DNA of 64,000 nt from Streptomyces sp. Ru73 (GCF_002920575.1 NZ_PQSQ01000015.1:1-64000); one strand, 5' to 3'; counted from the first letter of the stretch, positions 36,775 through 46,020 are shown. Made by a program: numbers and translations. The notes: a model not told the origin generated them from the letters alone.

Positions 36775-38019
36775 TCAGAACATGTCCGGGCACCAGGGCC
36801 GCCGCGCGGCCCGCAGCAGCGCGTCCGCCGTGGCCGGCGCGCCGGGCCGGTCCTCCTGGACCCGGCCGAGCGCCGCGAGCCGCGTGGCGGACTCGTCGCC
36901 CAGGTACAGCGAGCCCAGCTCCGCCACGTCCAGGGTGAGGTCGGCGGAGCGGGTGGTGCGGGTGCACGTGGCGCCGTCGGGCCCGGCGTCGAGGTGGTAG
37001 CGCCCCGCGGCGTACCCGGCGGCGTCCCGTACCTCCAGGACCAGCGACCCCGGCACCGCGTACGTCCGCGCCTCCAGCAGCCGCGGCACGTCCAGCGGCC
37101 GGATCCACAGGTAGTCGGCGTGCTCCTCGATGCTCGCGGCGCGCGGGTCGCCGAGCAGCAGCGGCAGAACGTCGTCCGGGGCGCGCGCCCCGGTCTTCAC
37201 GTGCAGCGCCCAGTCGATCGAGTACAGAAAGTGCCACAGGGCGCGCTCCGCCTCCGGGGAGACCGCGATCAACTTGCTGACCTGGACGGTCTGCTCGGGC
37301 CGCTTGTGCTCCCAGTGGTCGTCCATGGTGTACGTGACCAGGCCGTCGACCGCACCGGCCGGGGAGCGGTACAGGGCGTGGAAGGGCTCCTTCCACTCCA
37401 TCGCCGGCCACTGGACCTCACCGGTCGCCAGCTGCCACCAGCGCTCGTCACGCGTGACCGCGCCGTGCTGCCGGGTCCGGAAGCGGTCGTGGAGGGCCGG
37501 GCCGAGGGCGCGCACCTCCGCGGGGCTCGCGAAGTCCACCCGGCCGCCGCACTCGGGGCCGGAGTACCGGGAGCCGAGCTGGGCCCGGGCCACGTCGACG
37601 CGCCACTCCGTGAACCAGGTGGCGGGCCCGAAGCCGTACCGTCCGTAGATCGGGTACTCCGCGGCGATCAGCGTGGCCACCGCCTCGCCGCGCTCCTTCG
37701 CCGCCGCCAGGTCCTGCGCCATCATCCGGCTGAGCAGACCGCGGCGGCGGTGCGTGGGGGAGACGGTCACCTGGGAGACGGCGTCGGCCGGCACCCGGGC
37801 GCCGCCCACGACCGTCAGCTCCTGGGGGAAGCTGCGGAAGGTCGCGATGCAGTGCCCGTCGTCGAAGCCGCCCTGCGTGCGGGTGAAGTCGGTGCCGGCC
37901 CGGCGGAATTCGACCTCTTCCTTGGTCAGCGTTCCCGGCGAGCGGGTGAAGCCGGTGGCCACCGCCTCCATCCAGCCGGAGAACTCCTCCTCGCCGACTG
38001 TGCGCACCTCAAGGCTCAT
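36775..38019 (-). CDS. Eis-family GNAT N-acetyltransferase
   Basis: 414 residues with the tripartite Eis layout: an N-terminal GNAT domain (acetyl-CoA loop [15 protein letters not shown] near residue 88), a second degenerate GNAT domain and a C-terminal SCP2-like domain ending with a hydrophobic PWCPDMF carboxylate, which acts as the general base in Eis enzymes. Relatives acetylate several amines of aminoglycosides or protein lysines; the physiological substrate here is unknown. Promoter not evident. Confidence 0.9.
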   Translation of the reverse strand: MSLEVRTVGEEEFSGWMEAVATGFTRSPGTLTKEEVEFRRAGTDFTRTQGGFDDGHCIATFRSFPQELTVVGGARVPADAVSQVTVSPTHRRRGLLSRMMAQDLAAAKERGEAVATLIAAEYPIYGRYGFGPATWFTEWRVDVARAQLGSRYSGPECGGRVDFASPAEVRALGPALHDRFRTRQHGAVTRDERWWQLATGEVQWPAMEWKEPFHALYRSPAGAVDGLVTYTMDDHWEHKRPEQTVQVSKLIAVSPEAERALWHFLYSIDWALHVKTGARAPDDVLPLLLGDPRAASIEEHADYLWIRPLDVPRLLEARTYAVPGSLVLEVRDAAGYAAGRYHLDAGPDGATCTRTTRSADLTLDVAELGSLYLGDESATRLAALGRVQEDRPGAPATADALLRAARRPWCPDMF

Positions 38020-38187
38020 ACCCGTACGCTAGCCACACTCCTGACGGGTTGTCGCTCGGATTTCTGAGCCCGGCCGGCTGCCCGGCTCCCCCGGCCCGCT
38101 TCCCCGGCTGCCCGGCTCCTCGGTCCGCTGCCCGGCCCGGCCAGGTGCCGAAGACGCGGTCGCCCGCCCCCCCCTGGTGGCGCCGTT

Positions 38188-39180
38188 TCAGAACGCCGCC
38201 GCCCGGATCTCTCCCACGCGCTCGGCGCCGCCCGTCAGCGGGACGTCCGCGATGCGGTCGAGTACCGGGGCGTCGACGCCCATGAGGCGCAGCGTGCGGG
38301 CCAGGATCGGGCCGAGCGTGCGGGTCGCGCCGTCGTCGACCTTGAAGGCCAGCGCGCGGCCGTCGGGCAGCGCGAGCGCCTGTACGGCCTCGGCGCCCAT
38401 CTTCGACAGCACGCCCGGCAGCTCCTGCATCAGCCAGGTGTCGGGGCGGCGGGTCCCGGCGACGTACTCCGGGTGGGCGCGCATCGCGTCGGCGACCCGG
38501 CGCTCGGGGGTGCCGGGCGCGGCCACGACGAAGTGCCGGTACGCGCGCGCCAGGCCGGTCAGCGAGAGGGCCATCAGGGGCGCGCCGCAGCCGTCGGTGC
38601 CGATGTGGTCGACGGCCTCGCCGCTGGCGTCCCGTACGGCCTGCAGGACCAGCTGCTGGAGCGGGTGGTGCTGGTCGAGGTAGCTCTCCAGGGGCCAGCC
38701 GTTCTGCGCGCAGGCGGCGAGCATCGCGGTGTGCTTGCCGGAGCAGTTCATGGTCAGCGGCTCGCGGACCTTGCCGGCGGCGAGGTAGTGCTCCGCCTCG
38801 ACGGGGTCGAGCGGCAGGTCGGGCGGGGTCTGCAGCTGCTCGGGCGCGAGGTCGTACTCGGCGAGCATCTTCTGCACGAGATCGAGGTGAAAGCTTTCTC
38901 CGGAGTGGCTGGCGGCGGCCAGGGCCAGGCGCTCGCCGGAGAGGTCCAGGCCCGCGCGGAGGATCGCGGCGGCCTGCATCGGCTTGTTCGTGGAGCGCGG
39001 GAAGACCGGCGAGGCGACGTCACCGAGCGCCAGGTCCACGCTGCCGTCGGCGGCCAGCACGACCAGCGAGCCGCGGTGCACGCCCTCGACGAAGCCGGAG
39101 CGGACGACCTCGGCGAGCACGGGCGGGAGGGACGGCTGCTGCTCGGTTATCGCACCGGGGGTGTCGGCGGAGGAGGTCAT
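38188..39180 (-). CDS. Asparaginase, AnsA/Rhizobium-etli-type (asparaginase II family)
   Basis: 330 residues. Motifs [33 protein letters not shown] and [14 protein letters not shown] are those of the ReAII-like asparaginases, which are unrelated to the E. coli enzymes and use the Ser-Lys pair of SGKH plus a zinc site (Cys in NCSGKH and DGCGAP). It would hydrolyse L-asparagine to aspartate and ammonia in the cytoplasm. It lies 60 bp after rsiG on the same strand. Confidence 0.92.
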   Translation of the reverse strand: MTSSADTPGAITEQQPSLPPVLAEVVRSGFVEGVHRGSLVVLAADGSVDLALGDVASPVFPRSTNKPMQAAAILRAGLDLSGERLALAAASHSGESFHLDLVQKMLAEYDLAPEQLQTPPDLPLDPVEAEHYLAAGKVREPLTMNCSGKHTAMLAACAQNGWPLESYLDQHHPLQQLVLQAVRDASGEAVDHIGTDGCGAPLMALSLTGLARAYRHFVVAAPGTPERRVADAMRAHPEYVAGTRRPDTWLMQELPGVLSKMGAEAVQALALPDGRALAFKVDDGATRTLGPILARTLRLMGVDAPVLDRIADVPLTGGAERVGEIRAAAF

Positions 39181-39242
39181 CGCGGGCCTTCCGGGGTCGC
39201 GGACCCGCCTCCCGCGGGGACCGCAGGGCCGAGGGCCGCGGG

Positions 39243-39977
39243 TCAGGAGAGCAGGTCGTCTACTTGTGCTTCCCCTTCACGGTACCTGCGGGCGATCTCC
39301 GCGCTGCAATCGTCGGCCGTACGCTGGAGCGACTGGCGGCGCAGCGAGACCTGCTGCTCGTACTGGACCAGCCGGCCCATCGCCTCCCGCAGCTCGGCAT
39401 CCGTGCGCGCTCCCAGGTCGGAGAGCTCGACCTCGCCGAGCATGTCCTCGGCCAGCCGGCGGTACTCCTCGCTGTGCGGCGTCCCGACCGTCACGTGCCG
39501 GGCCGAGGAGCGGTGCCGCGAGGGCTCGTCCGTCAGGATCTCCGGCAGCCGGTCCAGGACGGTGGTCTCCGGCGCGGCACGGCGGGCCGCCTCCGCGCGG
39601 AGGATGTCGATCCGGCCCTGGAGCAGCCGCCGTACGTAGCTGAGGTCGGCCTCCTCCTGCTGCGCGTCCCGGCGCAGTTTGCGGATCTCGGGCAGGCCGA
39701 GCCCGGAGAGGTCGGGCCGGGGGGCCGGACGGAAGCGGTCGCGTTGCAGCGGGGGGCGGGGCTGTGCCGGTCCAGCGGGGAGCATGGGGCCATCCTCGGT
39801 GCGGTCGCCGGGCCGGTTCCGGCGCCCGGACGGGGGCGCCGGCTCGGGCCGGGACGTGGACGTCGTCGTCGGCGGGGGCAGGGGCCCGCGGGCGGAGGCC
39901 GCCGCTGCCCCTTGGGCGGATGTACGGGCAAATGGTACGGAACCGGAGGGTGTCTGCCCGGCGCCGGCGGTGCTCAT
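39243..39977 (-). CDS. rsiG: RsiG, c-di-GMP-armed anti-sigma factor for WhiG
   Basis: About 244 residues. The conserved C-terminal half forms an antiparallel coiled coil carrying two exact copies of the c-di-GMP-binding motif E(x)3S(x)2R(x)3Q(x)3[17 protein letters not shown] and [16 protein letters not shown]. In S. venezuelae RsiG with c-di-GMP sequesters the sporulation sigma factor WhiG. The N-terminal 65 residues are Pro/Ser/Thr-rich and probably disordered; an internal ATG (39785, GAGG 8 bases upstream) would give a 180-residue form, so the start is uncertain. Confidence 0.92.
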   Translation of the reverse strand: MSTAGAGQTPSGSVPFARTSAQGAAAASARGPLPPPTTTSTSRPEPAPPSGRRNRPGDRTEDGPMLPAGPAQPRPPLQRDRFRPAPRPDLSGLGLPEIRKLRRDAQQEEADLSYVRRLLQGRIDILRAEAARRAAPETTVLDRLPEILTDEPSRHRSSARHVTVGTPHSEEYRRLAEDMLGEVELSDLGARTDAELREAMGRLVQYEQQVSLRRQSLQRTADDCSAEIARRYREGEAQVDDLLS

Positions 39978-40205
39978 GCGTGTGTCCGTCCCCTCGTGCG
40001 GCGCGGTCCGGAGCCACGTGGTCCCCGTGTCCCCGCGCACCGCGTGCACGCATCGTGCCACCACCGGCGGTGCGCGCGCAGGGTCATTGACCGGCGAACG
40101 GTCCGTGTGGGGGTAAGACGCGTGCCGCGGTTGGGCTGTCCGGGTGGTGCCGGCGCGTCGCACCCGCCGGGGTGGCCTGGGGTGGCGACCCGGCATCATG
40201 GCGGT

Positions 40206-40631
40206 ATGCGAGCAGTGGTGCAGAGGGTGAACGGTGCACGCGTCGACGTGGCGGGCGAGACGGTCGGCGAGATCGTGGGGGAGGGGCTGTGCGTCCTGGT
40301 CGGCGTGACGCACGACGACACCCCGGAGAAGGCCGCGCAGCTGGCACGCAAGCTGTGGTCGGTGCGCATCCTCGACGGTGAGAAGTCCTGCTCGGACACG
40401 GGCGCCGGGCTGCTGGTGATCAGCCAGTTCACGCTCTACGGGGACGCCCGCAAGGGCCGCCGCCCCACCTGGAACGCGGCGGCGCCGGGGCCGGTCGCCG
40501 AGCCGCTGGTCGACGAGGTCGTCACGCAGCTGCGGGCGCTCGGCGCGCACGTGGAAACGGGCCGGTTCGGCGCGGACATGAAGGTCTCGCTGACGAACGA
40601 CGGCCCGTTCACGGTGCTCCTGGAGGTCTGA
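40206..40631 (+). CDS. dtd: D-aminoacyl-tRNA deacylase
   Basis: 141 residues, full length for DTD, which removes D-amino acids (and glycine mischarged on tRNA-Ala) from tRNA. Seen: [15 protein letters not shown] at the start, the active-site SQFTLYGD motif near residue 77 and the cross-subunit TNDGPFTV (the GP-cisPro type motif) near the end. It is convergent with the YgfZ-like gene; a hairpin separates them. Confidence 0.96.
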   Translation: MRAVVQRVNGARVDVAGETVGEIVGEGLCVLVGVTHDDTPEKAAQLARKLWSVRILDGEKSCSDTGAGLLVISQFTLYGDARKGRRPTWNAAAPGPVAEPLVDEVVTQLRALGAHVETGRFGADMKVSLTNDGPFTVLLEV

Positions 40632-40646
40632 CGCGCCTCCTGCGGC

Positions 40647-40670
40647 CCGGGCCCGTCGGGACGGGCCCGG
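40647..40670. terminator. Bidirectional hairpin between dtd and the YgfZ-like gene
   Basis: Perfect 10-bp stem CCGGGCCCGT with complement and a CGGG loop, between convergent genes. Confidence 0.75.
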
Positions 40671-40686
40671 CGCGGCCCGGCGCGGC

Positions 40687-41655
40687 CTAAGGCTCGACCA
40701 CGGCCTCCTGGGCCGCCGCCGTGGCGTCCGCCAGCAGCTCGGCGTCCACCGGCACGTTCCGCTTGACCAGGGCCAGCGCGATCGGCCCCAGCTCGTAGTG
40801 GCGGGCCGAGGTCGTGACGAAGCCGATCTGGCGCCCCTCGGGGCCGTCGGCCGCCAGCCGGACCGGCGCGCCGTGCCCCGGCAGCTTCACCTCGCTGCCG
40901 TCCAGGTGCAGGAAGACCAGCCGGCGCGGCGGCTTCCCCAGGTTGTGGACGCGGGCGACGGTCTCCTGGCCGCGGTAGCAGCCCTTCTGGAGGTGCACGG
41001 CCGTGCCGATCCAGCCCAGCTCGTGCGGGATGGTGCGGTGGTCGGTCTCCAGGCCGAGCCGCGGCCGGTGCGCCTCGACGCGCAGCGCCTCCAGGGCCAG
41101 CACGCCGATCGCGGGGCCGTGCGCGGCCGCGAAGTCCTCCAGGGAGGCGCGCGGCAGGAACAGGTCGCGGCCGTGCGGGGTCTCCCGTACGGCGGCGGCG
41201 TCCGCGGGCGTCTCGGTGATGGAGCCGGCCGGCAGGTGCACGACGGCCAGCTCGTCCGTCCGGTCGGCCACCTCGACCCGGTAGAAGAACTTCATGCTCT
41301 CCAGGTACGCGACCAGCGCTTCCTGGGTGCCGGGCTCGGTGTGCAGCCAGGTGGTCTCGCCGTCGTCGACGAGGTAGAGCGCGTGCTCGATGTGGCCGTT
41401 GGCGGAGAGGATCAGGGCCTCGGTGGCGTGGCCCGGCGCCAGCTCGCTGACGTGCTGGGTGAGCAGCAGGTGCAGCCAGCTCAGCCGTTCGGGGCCGGAG
41501 ACGGCGACCACGCCGCGGTGCGAGAGGTCCACGAAGCCGGCGCCGTCGGCGAGGGCGCGTTGCTCACGGAAGAGGTCGCCGTAGTGCGCGGCGACGCCTT
41601 CGTCGGGGGCCTCGGCGGGGACGGCACCGGGGAGCGACAGCAAAGGGCTCTTCAT
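40687..41655 (-). CDS. YgfZ/GcvT-like folate-binding protein
   Basis: 322 residues of the GcvT fold. The signature K-G-C-Y-x-G-Q-E is present (QKGCYRGQETVAR near residue 223). YgfZ/IBA57 proteins bind tetrahydrofolate and help Fe-S cluster assembly or repair of particular enzymes. It lies 34 bp downstream of nur on the same strand, so the two are probably co-transcribed. Confidence 0.93.
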   Translation of the reverse strand: MKSPLLSLPGAVPAEAPDEGVAAHYGDLFREQRALADGAGFVDLSHRGVVAVSGPERLSWLHLLLTQHVSELAPGHATEALILSANGHIEHALYLVDDGETTWLHTEPGTQEALVAYLESMKFFYRVEVADRTDELAVVHLPAGSITETPADAAAVRETPHGRDLFLPRASLEDFAAAHGPAIGVLALEALRVEAHRPRLGLETDHRTIPHELGWIGTAVHLQKGCYRGQETVARVHNLGKPPRRLVFLHLDGSEVKLPGHGAPVRLAADGPEGRQIGFVTTSARHYELGPIALALVKRNVPVDAELLADATAAAQEAVVEP

Positions 41656-41689
41656 GCCGACCAGCCTACGTCCCGGTAGTACCGGGAGG

Positions 41690-42175
41690 TCAGTCCGTAC
41701 CGGGTGCCGCGGAGTCCTCGGTGCCGGCCGCTTCCCCGGCGTCCGCCGCCCCGGCGGCTTCGGCGGTGCACTTGCGGCACCGGCCGAAGATCGCGAAGTG
41801 CTTCAGGTCCGTGTCGAAGCCGAACGTCTCCTGCAGCGTCTCCCGGAAGGGCGCCGCCACCGCGAGGTCGGCCTCGATCACGTCCGTGCAGTCCCGGCAC
41901 ACCAGGTGGATGTGGTGGTGCCGGTCGGCGAGGTGGTAGGTGGGCGCGCCGTGCCCGAGGTGGGCATGGCTGACCAGTCCGATCTCCTCCAGCAGCTCCA
42001 GCGTGCGGTAGACCGTGGAGATGTTGACCCCGCCCGCCGTCCTGCGCACCTCGGTGAGGATCTCGTCGGGCGTGGCGTGCTCCAGCCGGTCGACGGCCTC
42101 CAGCACCAGTTGCCGCTGGGGCGTCAGACGGTACCCGCGCTTGCGGAGGTCGCTCTGCCAGTCGGTGGTCACCAC
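41690..42175 (-). CDS. nur: Nickel-responsive Fur-family regulator Nur
   Basis: 161-residue Fur-family repressor. The N-terminal winged helix (RGYRLTPQRQLVLEAVD ... NISTVYRTLELLEEIGLV) is followed by the dimerisation domain with HLADRHHHIHLVCRDC, whose His-rich stretch forms the Ni/metal sites in S. coelicolor Nur, and a late CRKC pair. It controls nickel uptake and the NiSOD/FeSOD switch. TACACT ends 6 bases before the GTG, so the message may be leaderless. The Ala/Glu-rich tail is longer than in S. coelicolor Nur. Confidence 0.92.
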   Translation of the reverse strand: MVTTDWQSDLRKRGYRLTPQRQLVLEAVDRLEHATPDEILTEVRRTAGGVNISTVYRTLELLEEIGLVSHAHLGHGAPTYHLADRHHHIHLVCRDCTDVIEADLAVAAPFRETLQETFGFDTDLKHFAIFGRCRKCTAEAAGAADAGEAAGTEDSAAPGTD

Positions 42176-42208
42176 GCCCCCAGTGTAGGTACGCCCGTCG
42201 GCGGGCCG

Positions 42209-42808
42209 TTACGGCTTGTAGGGCGTGCCGTCGGGGTTGAAGAAGGAGACGCCGTCGGGCATGTCGTCGGGCAGGTTCTCCGCCCACTCCTTGAGCTCGG
42301 CGCCGGAGTCGGCGACCTTCTTCAGGTGGGCCGACATGTACGGGCGCAGCGGGACGTCCGGGGTGGCCTTCTCGCCGACCCACATCAGGTCGCTGTTGAC
42401 GTAGCCGTACAGCCGCTTGCCGCCGCTGTACGGGCCGGCCGCCTCGGTACGCGCCACGGCGTCCGTGACCAGGTCGATCTGCGGCTTCTGGTCGGCCAGC
42501 TCGCCGTACCAGACCTCCACGACGCCCTGGTCGCGGATCATGACGATCTCGACCTTGCGGTCCTTGTCGACGCGCCAGTAGCCGCTCTCGGTCTCCAGCG
42601 GGCGGACCTTCTTGCCCTCGCTGTCGAGCACCCAGCTGTGCGAGGTGTACTCCAGGAAGTCACGGCCGTCGTGGGTGAACGTCACCTGCTGCCCGAAATT
42701 GCACTTCTCGGTGCCGGGGAAGTCGGCGACGCCCGCGCCCTCCCAGTTGCCCAGGAGGAAGGCCAGCGGGACGAGGGCCGGGTTCAGGTCGGACGGGATC
42801 TCGATCAT
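42209..42808 (-). CDS. Nitrobindin-like (FABP/THAP4-type) beta-barrel protein
   Basis: 199 residues. The family hallmark GNWEGAGVADFP at residue 20 and the later beta-barrel strands (WYGELADQKPQIDLVT) mark a ten-stranded lipocalin-like barrel; a His for heme is expected near the C-terminus but I see none obvious, so heme binding is unproven. A TATAGAT word lies 14 bases before the ATG and could be a -10. Confidence 0.88.
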   Translation of the reverse strand: MIEIPSDLNPALVPLAFLLGNWEGAGVADFPGTEKCNFGQQVTFTHDGRDFLEYTSHSWVLDSEGKKVRPLETESGYWRVDKDRKVEIVMIRDQGVVEVWYGELADQKPQIDLVTDAVARTEAAGPYSGGKRLYGYVNSDLMWVGEKATPDVPLRPYMSAHLKKVADSGAELKEWAENLPDDMPDGVSFFNPDGTPYKP

Positions 42809-42856
42809 GAGAGCTCAGGCGATCTATAGGAGGTGGACAGTCTCGGTCCGTACGCG

Positions 42857-42958
42857 TCAGCGCTGGCCCTGGTACAGCTTCTTCCAGGTCAGACCGGCGA
42901 ACGCGACGACGGCCACGGCGACCAGGACGAGCAGGGTGGTGAAGAATGCCTCAAGCAC
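42857..42958 (-). CDS. 33-residue single-TM membrane peptide
   Basis: A GTG-start reading frame: MLEAFFTTLLVLVAVAVVAF then a Lys/Gln/Arg-rich end AGLTWKKLYQGQR. It is one hydrophobic helix with a basic cytoplasmic tail. GAGGAG lies 8 bases upstream of the start. It sits between the nitrobindin-like gene and DUF3099 gene, same strand. Similar tiny proteins probably exist in other streptomycetes, but I cannot check. Function unknown. Confidence 0.75.
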   Translation of the reverse strand: MLEAFFTTLLVLVAVAVVAFAGLTWKKLYQGQR

Positions 42959-43063
42959 GAGCGCGCTCCTCGGACGGAGTGAGGGTGTACGGACCAGGGG
43001 TGAGTCTAGTCGCCGCAGGGAGCGGCGGCGCTGTGAGGTCCGCCCCAGCGGACCCGGCGGGGC

Positions 43064-43321
43064 TCACCGGTGGTCCTTGTCGTCCAGCTCGCGCCACCAG
43101 CGGTCGGACTCCGGATCACCGGACTCGTCCCACCAGCGCTCACCCGGATCCCTGCGATTGGCCACGATCGCGGCGAACGGCGGGATGACCATGGCGACGA
43201 CGCACATCGCCACCGCCGCGGGAACGGACCACAGCCGCACGACGCCCCACGCCAGGACGAAGAGCGCGATGCAGGTGGCCATCATGGCGTAGTACCTGCG
43301 ATGCCGGCGCTGGACGGACAT
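43064..43321 (-). CDS. DUF3099-family membrane protein
   Basis: 85 residues: a basic N-terminus (MSVQRRHRRYY), two hydrophobic helices (ATCIALFVLAWGVVRLW; AAVAMCVVAMVIPPFAAIVAN) and a Trp/Asp-rich cytoplasmic tail with GERWWDESGDPESDRWW. A conserved actinobacterial family of unknown function. The GGAGGT lies nearly adjacent to the ATG, which is unusually close spacing. Confidence 0.82.
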   Translation of the reverse strand: MSVQRRHRRYYAMMATCIALFVLAWGVVRLWSVPAAVAMCVVAMVIPPFAAIVANRRDPGERWWDESGDPESDRWWRELDDKDHR

Positions 43322-43363
43322 ACCTCCACGGTAGATCCGCCGGGCGGGCCTGAACAGCGCTGC

Positions 43364-43393
43364 GCCCTCCGTACGGGAAACCGTACGGAGGGC
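43364..43393 (-). terminator. Terminator after the DUF1416 gene
   Basis: Perfect 13-bp stem GCCCTCCGTACGG with complement, GAAA tetraloop (a GNRA type), about 95 bp downstream of the DUF1416 stop. Confidence 0.82.
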
Positions 43394-43488
43394 ACAGCGA
43401 AGCGGGGAGGGCCGCACCCCCAGCCAAGGCGTCCAAACCCCTGGAGTGCGGCCCCCGGCCGTGTGCGGACCGTCGGGGACGGCCTGCG

Positions 43489-43776
43489 TCAGACGGCGAT
43501 GGCGACCTCGGCGAGACCGCCCTTCTGGGCGACCACGGTGCGGTCGGCGGTACCGCCCGGGACGAGCGCGCGCAGCGTCCAGGTGCCCTCGGCCGCGTAG
43601 AAGCGGAACTGTCCGGTCGCCGAGGTGGGGACCTCGGCGGTGAACTCGCCGGTGCTGTCCAGCAGGCGCACGTAACCGGTGACGGGCTCGCCGTCCTTGG
43701 TCACGCTGCCCTGGATCGTGGTCTCACCGGGCTTGATGGTCGACGCGTCGGGGCCGCCGGCCTGTGCTCCACACAT
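43489..43776 (-). CDS. DUF1416-family protein, partner of CysA
   Basis: 95 residues starting MCGAQAGG, with a single carboxypeptidase-regulatory-like beta-sandwich (TIQGSVTKDGEPVTGYVRLLD; EGTWTLRALVPGG). It is regularly encoded directly after the actinobacterial thiosulfate sulfurtransferase, here 36 bp downstream, and probably works with it in sulfur transfer; the exact role is unknown. The Cys2 near the start could be functional. Confidence 0.92.
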   Translation of the reverse strand: MCGAQAGGPDASTIKPGETTIQGSVTKDGEPVTGYVRLLDSTGEFTAEVPTSATGQFRFYAAEGTWTLRALVPGGTADRTVVAQKGGLAEVAIAV

Positions 43777-43812
43777 GGGTATTCCTTGAGGGGTGTAGGG
43801 AAGGGTCGGGGC

Positions 43813-44658
43813 TTACTTGTTGGCGCCGAGCTCGATCGGCACGCCCACCAGCGAGCCGTACTCGGTCCAGGAGCCGTCGTAGTTCTTGACGTTCTCCTGG
43901 CCCAGGAGCTCGTGCAGCACGAACCAGGTCAGCGCGGAGCGCTCACCGATGCGGCAGTAGGCGATGGTGTCCTTGGCCAGGTCGACCTGCTCGTCCTCGT
44001 AGAGGGCCTTGAGCTCCTCGTCGGACTTGAAGGTGCCGTCGTCGTTGGCGTTCTTCGACCACGGGATGTTGCGGGCGCTCGGCACGTGGCCGGGACGCTG
44101 CGACTGCTCCTGCGGGAGGTGCGCCGGGGCGAGCAGCTTGCCGCTGAACTCGTCGGGGGAGCGGACGTCCACCAGGTTCTTGTTGCCGATCGCGTTCACG
44201 ACGTCGTCGCGGAAGGCGCGGATCGAGGTGTCCTGCGGCTTGGCCTTGTACTCGGTCTTCGGGCGGTTCGGCACCTGCGAGCCGTCGACCAGGTCGCGGG
44301 AGTCCAGCTCCCACTTCTTGCGGCCGCCGTCGAGGAGCTTGACGTCCTGGTGGCCGTAGAGCTTGAAGTACCAGTACGCGTAGGAGGCGAACCAGTTGTT
44401 GTTGCCGCCGTAGAGGACGACGGTGTCGTCGTTGGCGATGCCCTTCTCCGACAGGAGCTTCTCGAAGCCCTCCTGGTCGACGAAGTCACGGCGCACCGGG
44501 TCCTGCAGGTCCTGCTGCCAGTCGATGCGGACCGCGTTCTTGATGTGGTTCTTGTCGTAGGCCGAGGTGTCCTCGTCCACCTCGACGATGACCACCTTGG
44601 GGTCGTCGATGTGGGCCTCGACCCAGTCGGCGTCGACGAGGACGTCGCTACGGCTCAT
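43813..44658 (-). CDS. cysA: Thiosulfate sulfurtransferase (rhodanese)
   Basis: 281 residues with two rhodanese domains; the second is catalytic. The active-site loop CRIGERSALTW (Cys near 230) has the CRxGxR pattern of thiosulfate sulfurtransferases. The first domain (VEVDEDTSAYDKNHIKNAVRIDW) lacks the Cys. It transfers sulfane sulfur from thiosulfate to an acceptor. GGAGGAG is 6 bases before the ATG. A short upstream peptide with two Cys codons suggests control by cysteine supply. It matches SCO4164. Confidence 0.95.
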   Translation of the reverse strand: MSRSDVLVDADWVEAHIDDPKVVIVEVDEDTSAYDKNHIKNAVRIDWQQDLQDPVRRDFVDQEGFEKLLSEKGIANDDTVVLYGGNNNWFASYAYWYFKLYGHQDVKLLDGGRKKWELDSRDLVDGSQVPNRPKTEYKAKPQDTSIRAFRDDVVNAIGNKNLVDVRSPDEFSGKLLAPAHLPQEQSQRPGHVPSARNIPWSKNANDDGTFKSDEELKALYEDEQVDLAKDTIAYCRIGERSALTWFVLHELLGQENVKNYDGSWTEYGSLVGVPIELGANK

Positions 44659-44776
44659 GAGTTTCTCCTCCGGGGCAGTTGCGGATGCGCGGGTACGCCG
44701 GGTTGCGCGCGGCGGCATCGGAAGGCGCGCGGCGCTGCGCGGGAATACAAGCGGAATGGCCTCGCGGGCCGGGAGA

Positions 44777-44794
44777 ACGGGTGGCAGAACCCGT
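44777..44794 (-). promoter_or_regulatory. Attenuator-like hairpin after the cysA leader peptide
   Basis: ACGGGT-TCTGCC-ACCCGT forms a small stem-loop beginning at the leader peptide's stop codon, so ribosome position on the Cys codons would determine whether it forms. About 120 bp of further GC-rich, hairpin-capable leader precedes cysA. Confidence 0.45.
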
Positions 44795-44901
44795 CAGACA
44801 GAACGACAGAGCATGGCGGCGACGCGGCACAGGTCGACTGCCCGCCGCTTCGTGAGATCCGCCTGTCCCCGCGTACGGGAACGGCTCATCAGGCTCTGCA
44901 T
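44794..44901 (-). CDS. Cysteine-containing leader peptide upstream of cysA
   Basis: 35-residue frame beginning MQSLMSRSRTRGQ and ending RRAVDLCRVAAMLCRSV. The DLCRV-x-x-x-LC pattern is that of the actinobacterial 'putative leader peptides' found before sulfur genes, thought to attenuate expression when cysteine is plentiful. Translation could start at the first or second Met (44901 or 44889); neither has a strong Shine-Dalgarno. It ends 135 bp before cysA. Confidence 0.8.
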   Translation of the reverse strand: MQSLMSRSRTRGQADLTKRRAVDLCRVAAMLCRSV

Positions 44902-45157
44902 GCCACCGATCGTAAAGAGGGACGGCGGGGCGTGTCACCGGTGTGTCGAATGGTGAGACGAGTATGTCCGTGATGTGAAACCGGAGGGCGGGGCCGACCG
45001 TGCGCGGGCCGTCCGGCGGCGGGCGGGACGGCCTCGGCGGGTCGCGGTACGGACAGCGCTGTCTCAGCTACTGGACGCTCCCGCCCCGGCGCTCGGCCCG
45101 GAGGGCCGGCCCGGGGGCGTCAGGCCAGGAGCACGGCCGGCCCGGGAGCCCGGCGGA

Positions 45158-45859
45158 TCAGCCCGTGAGCTTGACGTCCGTGCCGGTCGCGGAGATCGCT
45201 ATGCCGTCCCGGGTGGTCGTCACCTTGTCCAGCTTCAGCCCGGCCGGCAGCTCGCCCAGCTTCCAGTCGTGGTCCGTACGGGCCCGGACCTTGTCCTCGC
45301 AGCCGGGGATCGCGGTGCACAGCGTCGGCAGCTTGTCGGCACGCAGCCGTATCGTGTCGCCGCCCACCGTGGAGACCGTGCCGACCACGTCGAGGGAGTC
45401 CAGCACGGGAACGTCCGGGGAGATCTTGACCTGGCTCTTGCCGCCGCCCGCGCCGCCGTAGGAGATACGGACGCCGTCCCCGGCCGCCCGCGTCAGGTCG
45501 TCGTACCCGATCCGGGCCTCGCCGGTCGCCGAGGCCGCGCTCTCGACGGAGGTGTAGTCGCCGCTGAGCCGTACGTCGTGGAACTGTGCCGACAGCTCCT
45601 TGACCCGCAGGCGGTGGCCCTCGGCGCTGGCCTCGATGGCGCCGAGCGAGGCGTCGACCTCGGTGAGGCTGTGGCCCGCGACCTGGGTGAGGAAGGGGAA
45701 GCCCTTGATCGACACCTGTGGCGCCTCGGCCAGGCCCAGGCTGCCGCGGATCTTCTCGGCGGCCTTGTCCTCGGCGAAGTTCACCGCGAGCCGGTCGGCG
45801 GCCACGAACAGCCCGCCGAGCACGACCAGCAGCACCAAGAGCCCTCTCAGAGCACGCAT
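45158..45859 (-). CDS. DUF2993-family membrane-anchored protein
   Basis: 233 residues: an N-terminal signal anchor (GLLVLLVVLGGLFVAADRLAV) and an extracytoplasmic DUF2993 domain with the typical VSIKGFPFLTQVAGHSLTEVD. This fold resembles tubular lipid-transfer (SMP/BPI-like) domains; function unknown. A second DUF2993 protein is encoded near 60 kb. AAGGGG precedes the ATG. Confidence 0.9.
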   Translation of the reverse strand: MRALRGLLVLLVVLGGLFVAADRLAVNFAEDKAAEKIRGSLGLAEAPQVSIKGFPFLTQVAGHSLTEVDASLGAIEASAEGHRLRVKELSAQFHDVRLSGDYTSVESAASATGEARIGYDDLTRAAGDGVRISYGGAGGGKSQVKISPDVPVLDSLDVVGTVSTVGGDTIRLRADKLPTLCTAIPGCEDKVRARTDHDWKLGELPAGLKLDKVTTTRDGIAISATGTDVKLTG

Positions 45860-46020
45860 CGAACCCCTTCCCCCCATGCTTCGGTGTGACGCCGAGCCTA
45901 ACCGGGCACCTCGCGCGACGGCACGAACCGGCCGGTCACCCTCCCCCCTAGGGAGCGTGACCGGCCGGATGAGGTTCCCGTGACCGCCGGGAAAGTTGTC
46001 CGTCCGCGGACGGAGGGGGG

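Noticed and set aside
38050..38165. CCCGGCT-like repeats between the Eis-type and asparaginase genes.
   Set aside because: Irregular unit length and spacing; looks like simple C/G-rich drift rather than a defined array.
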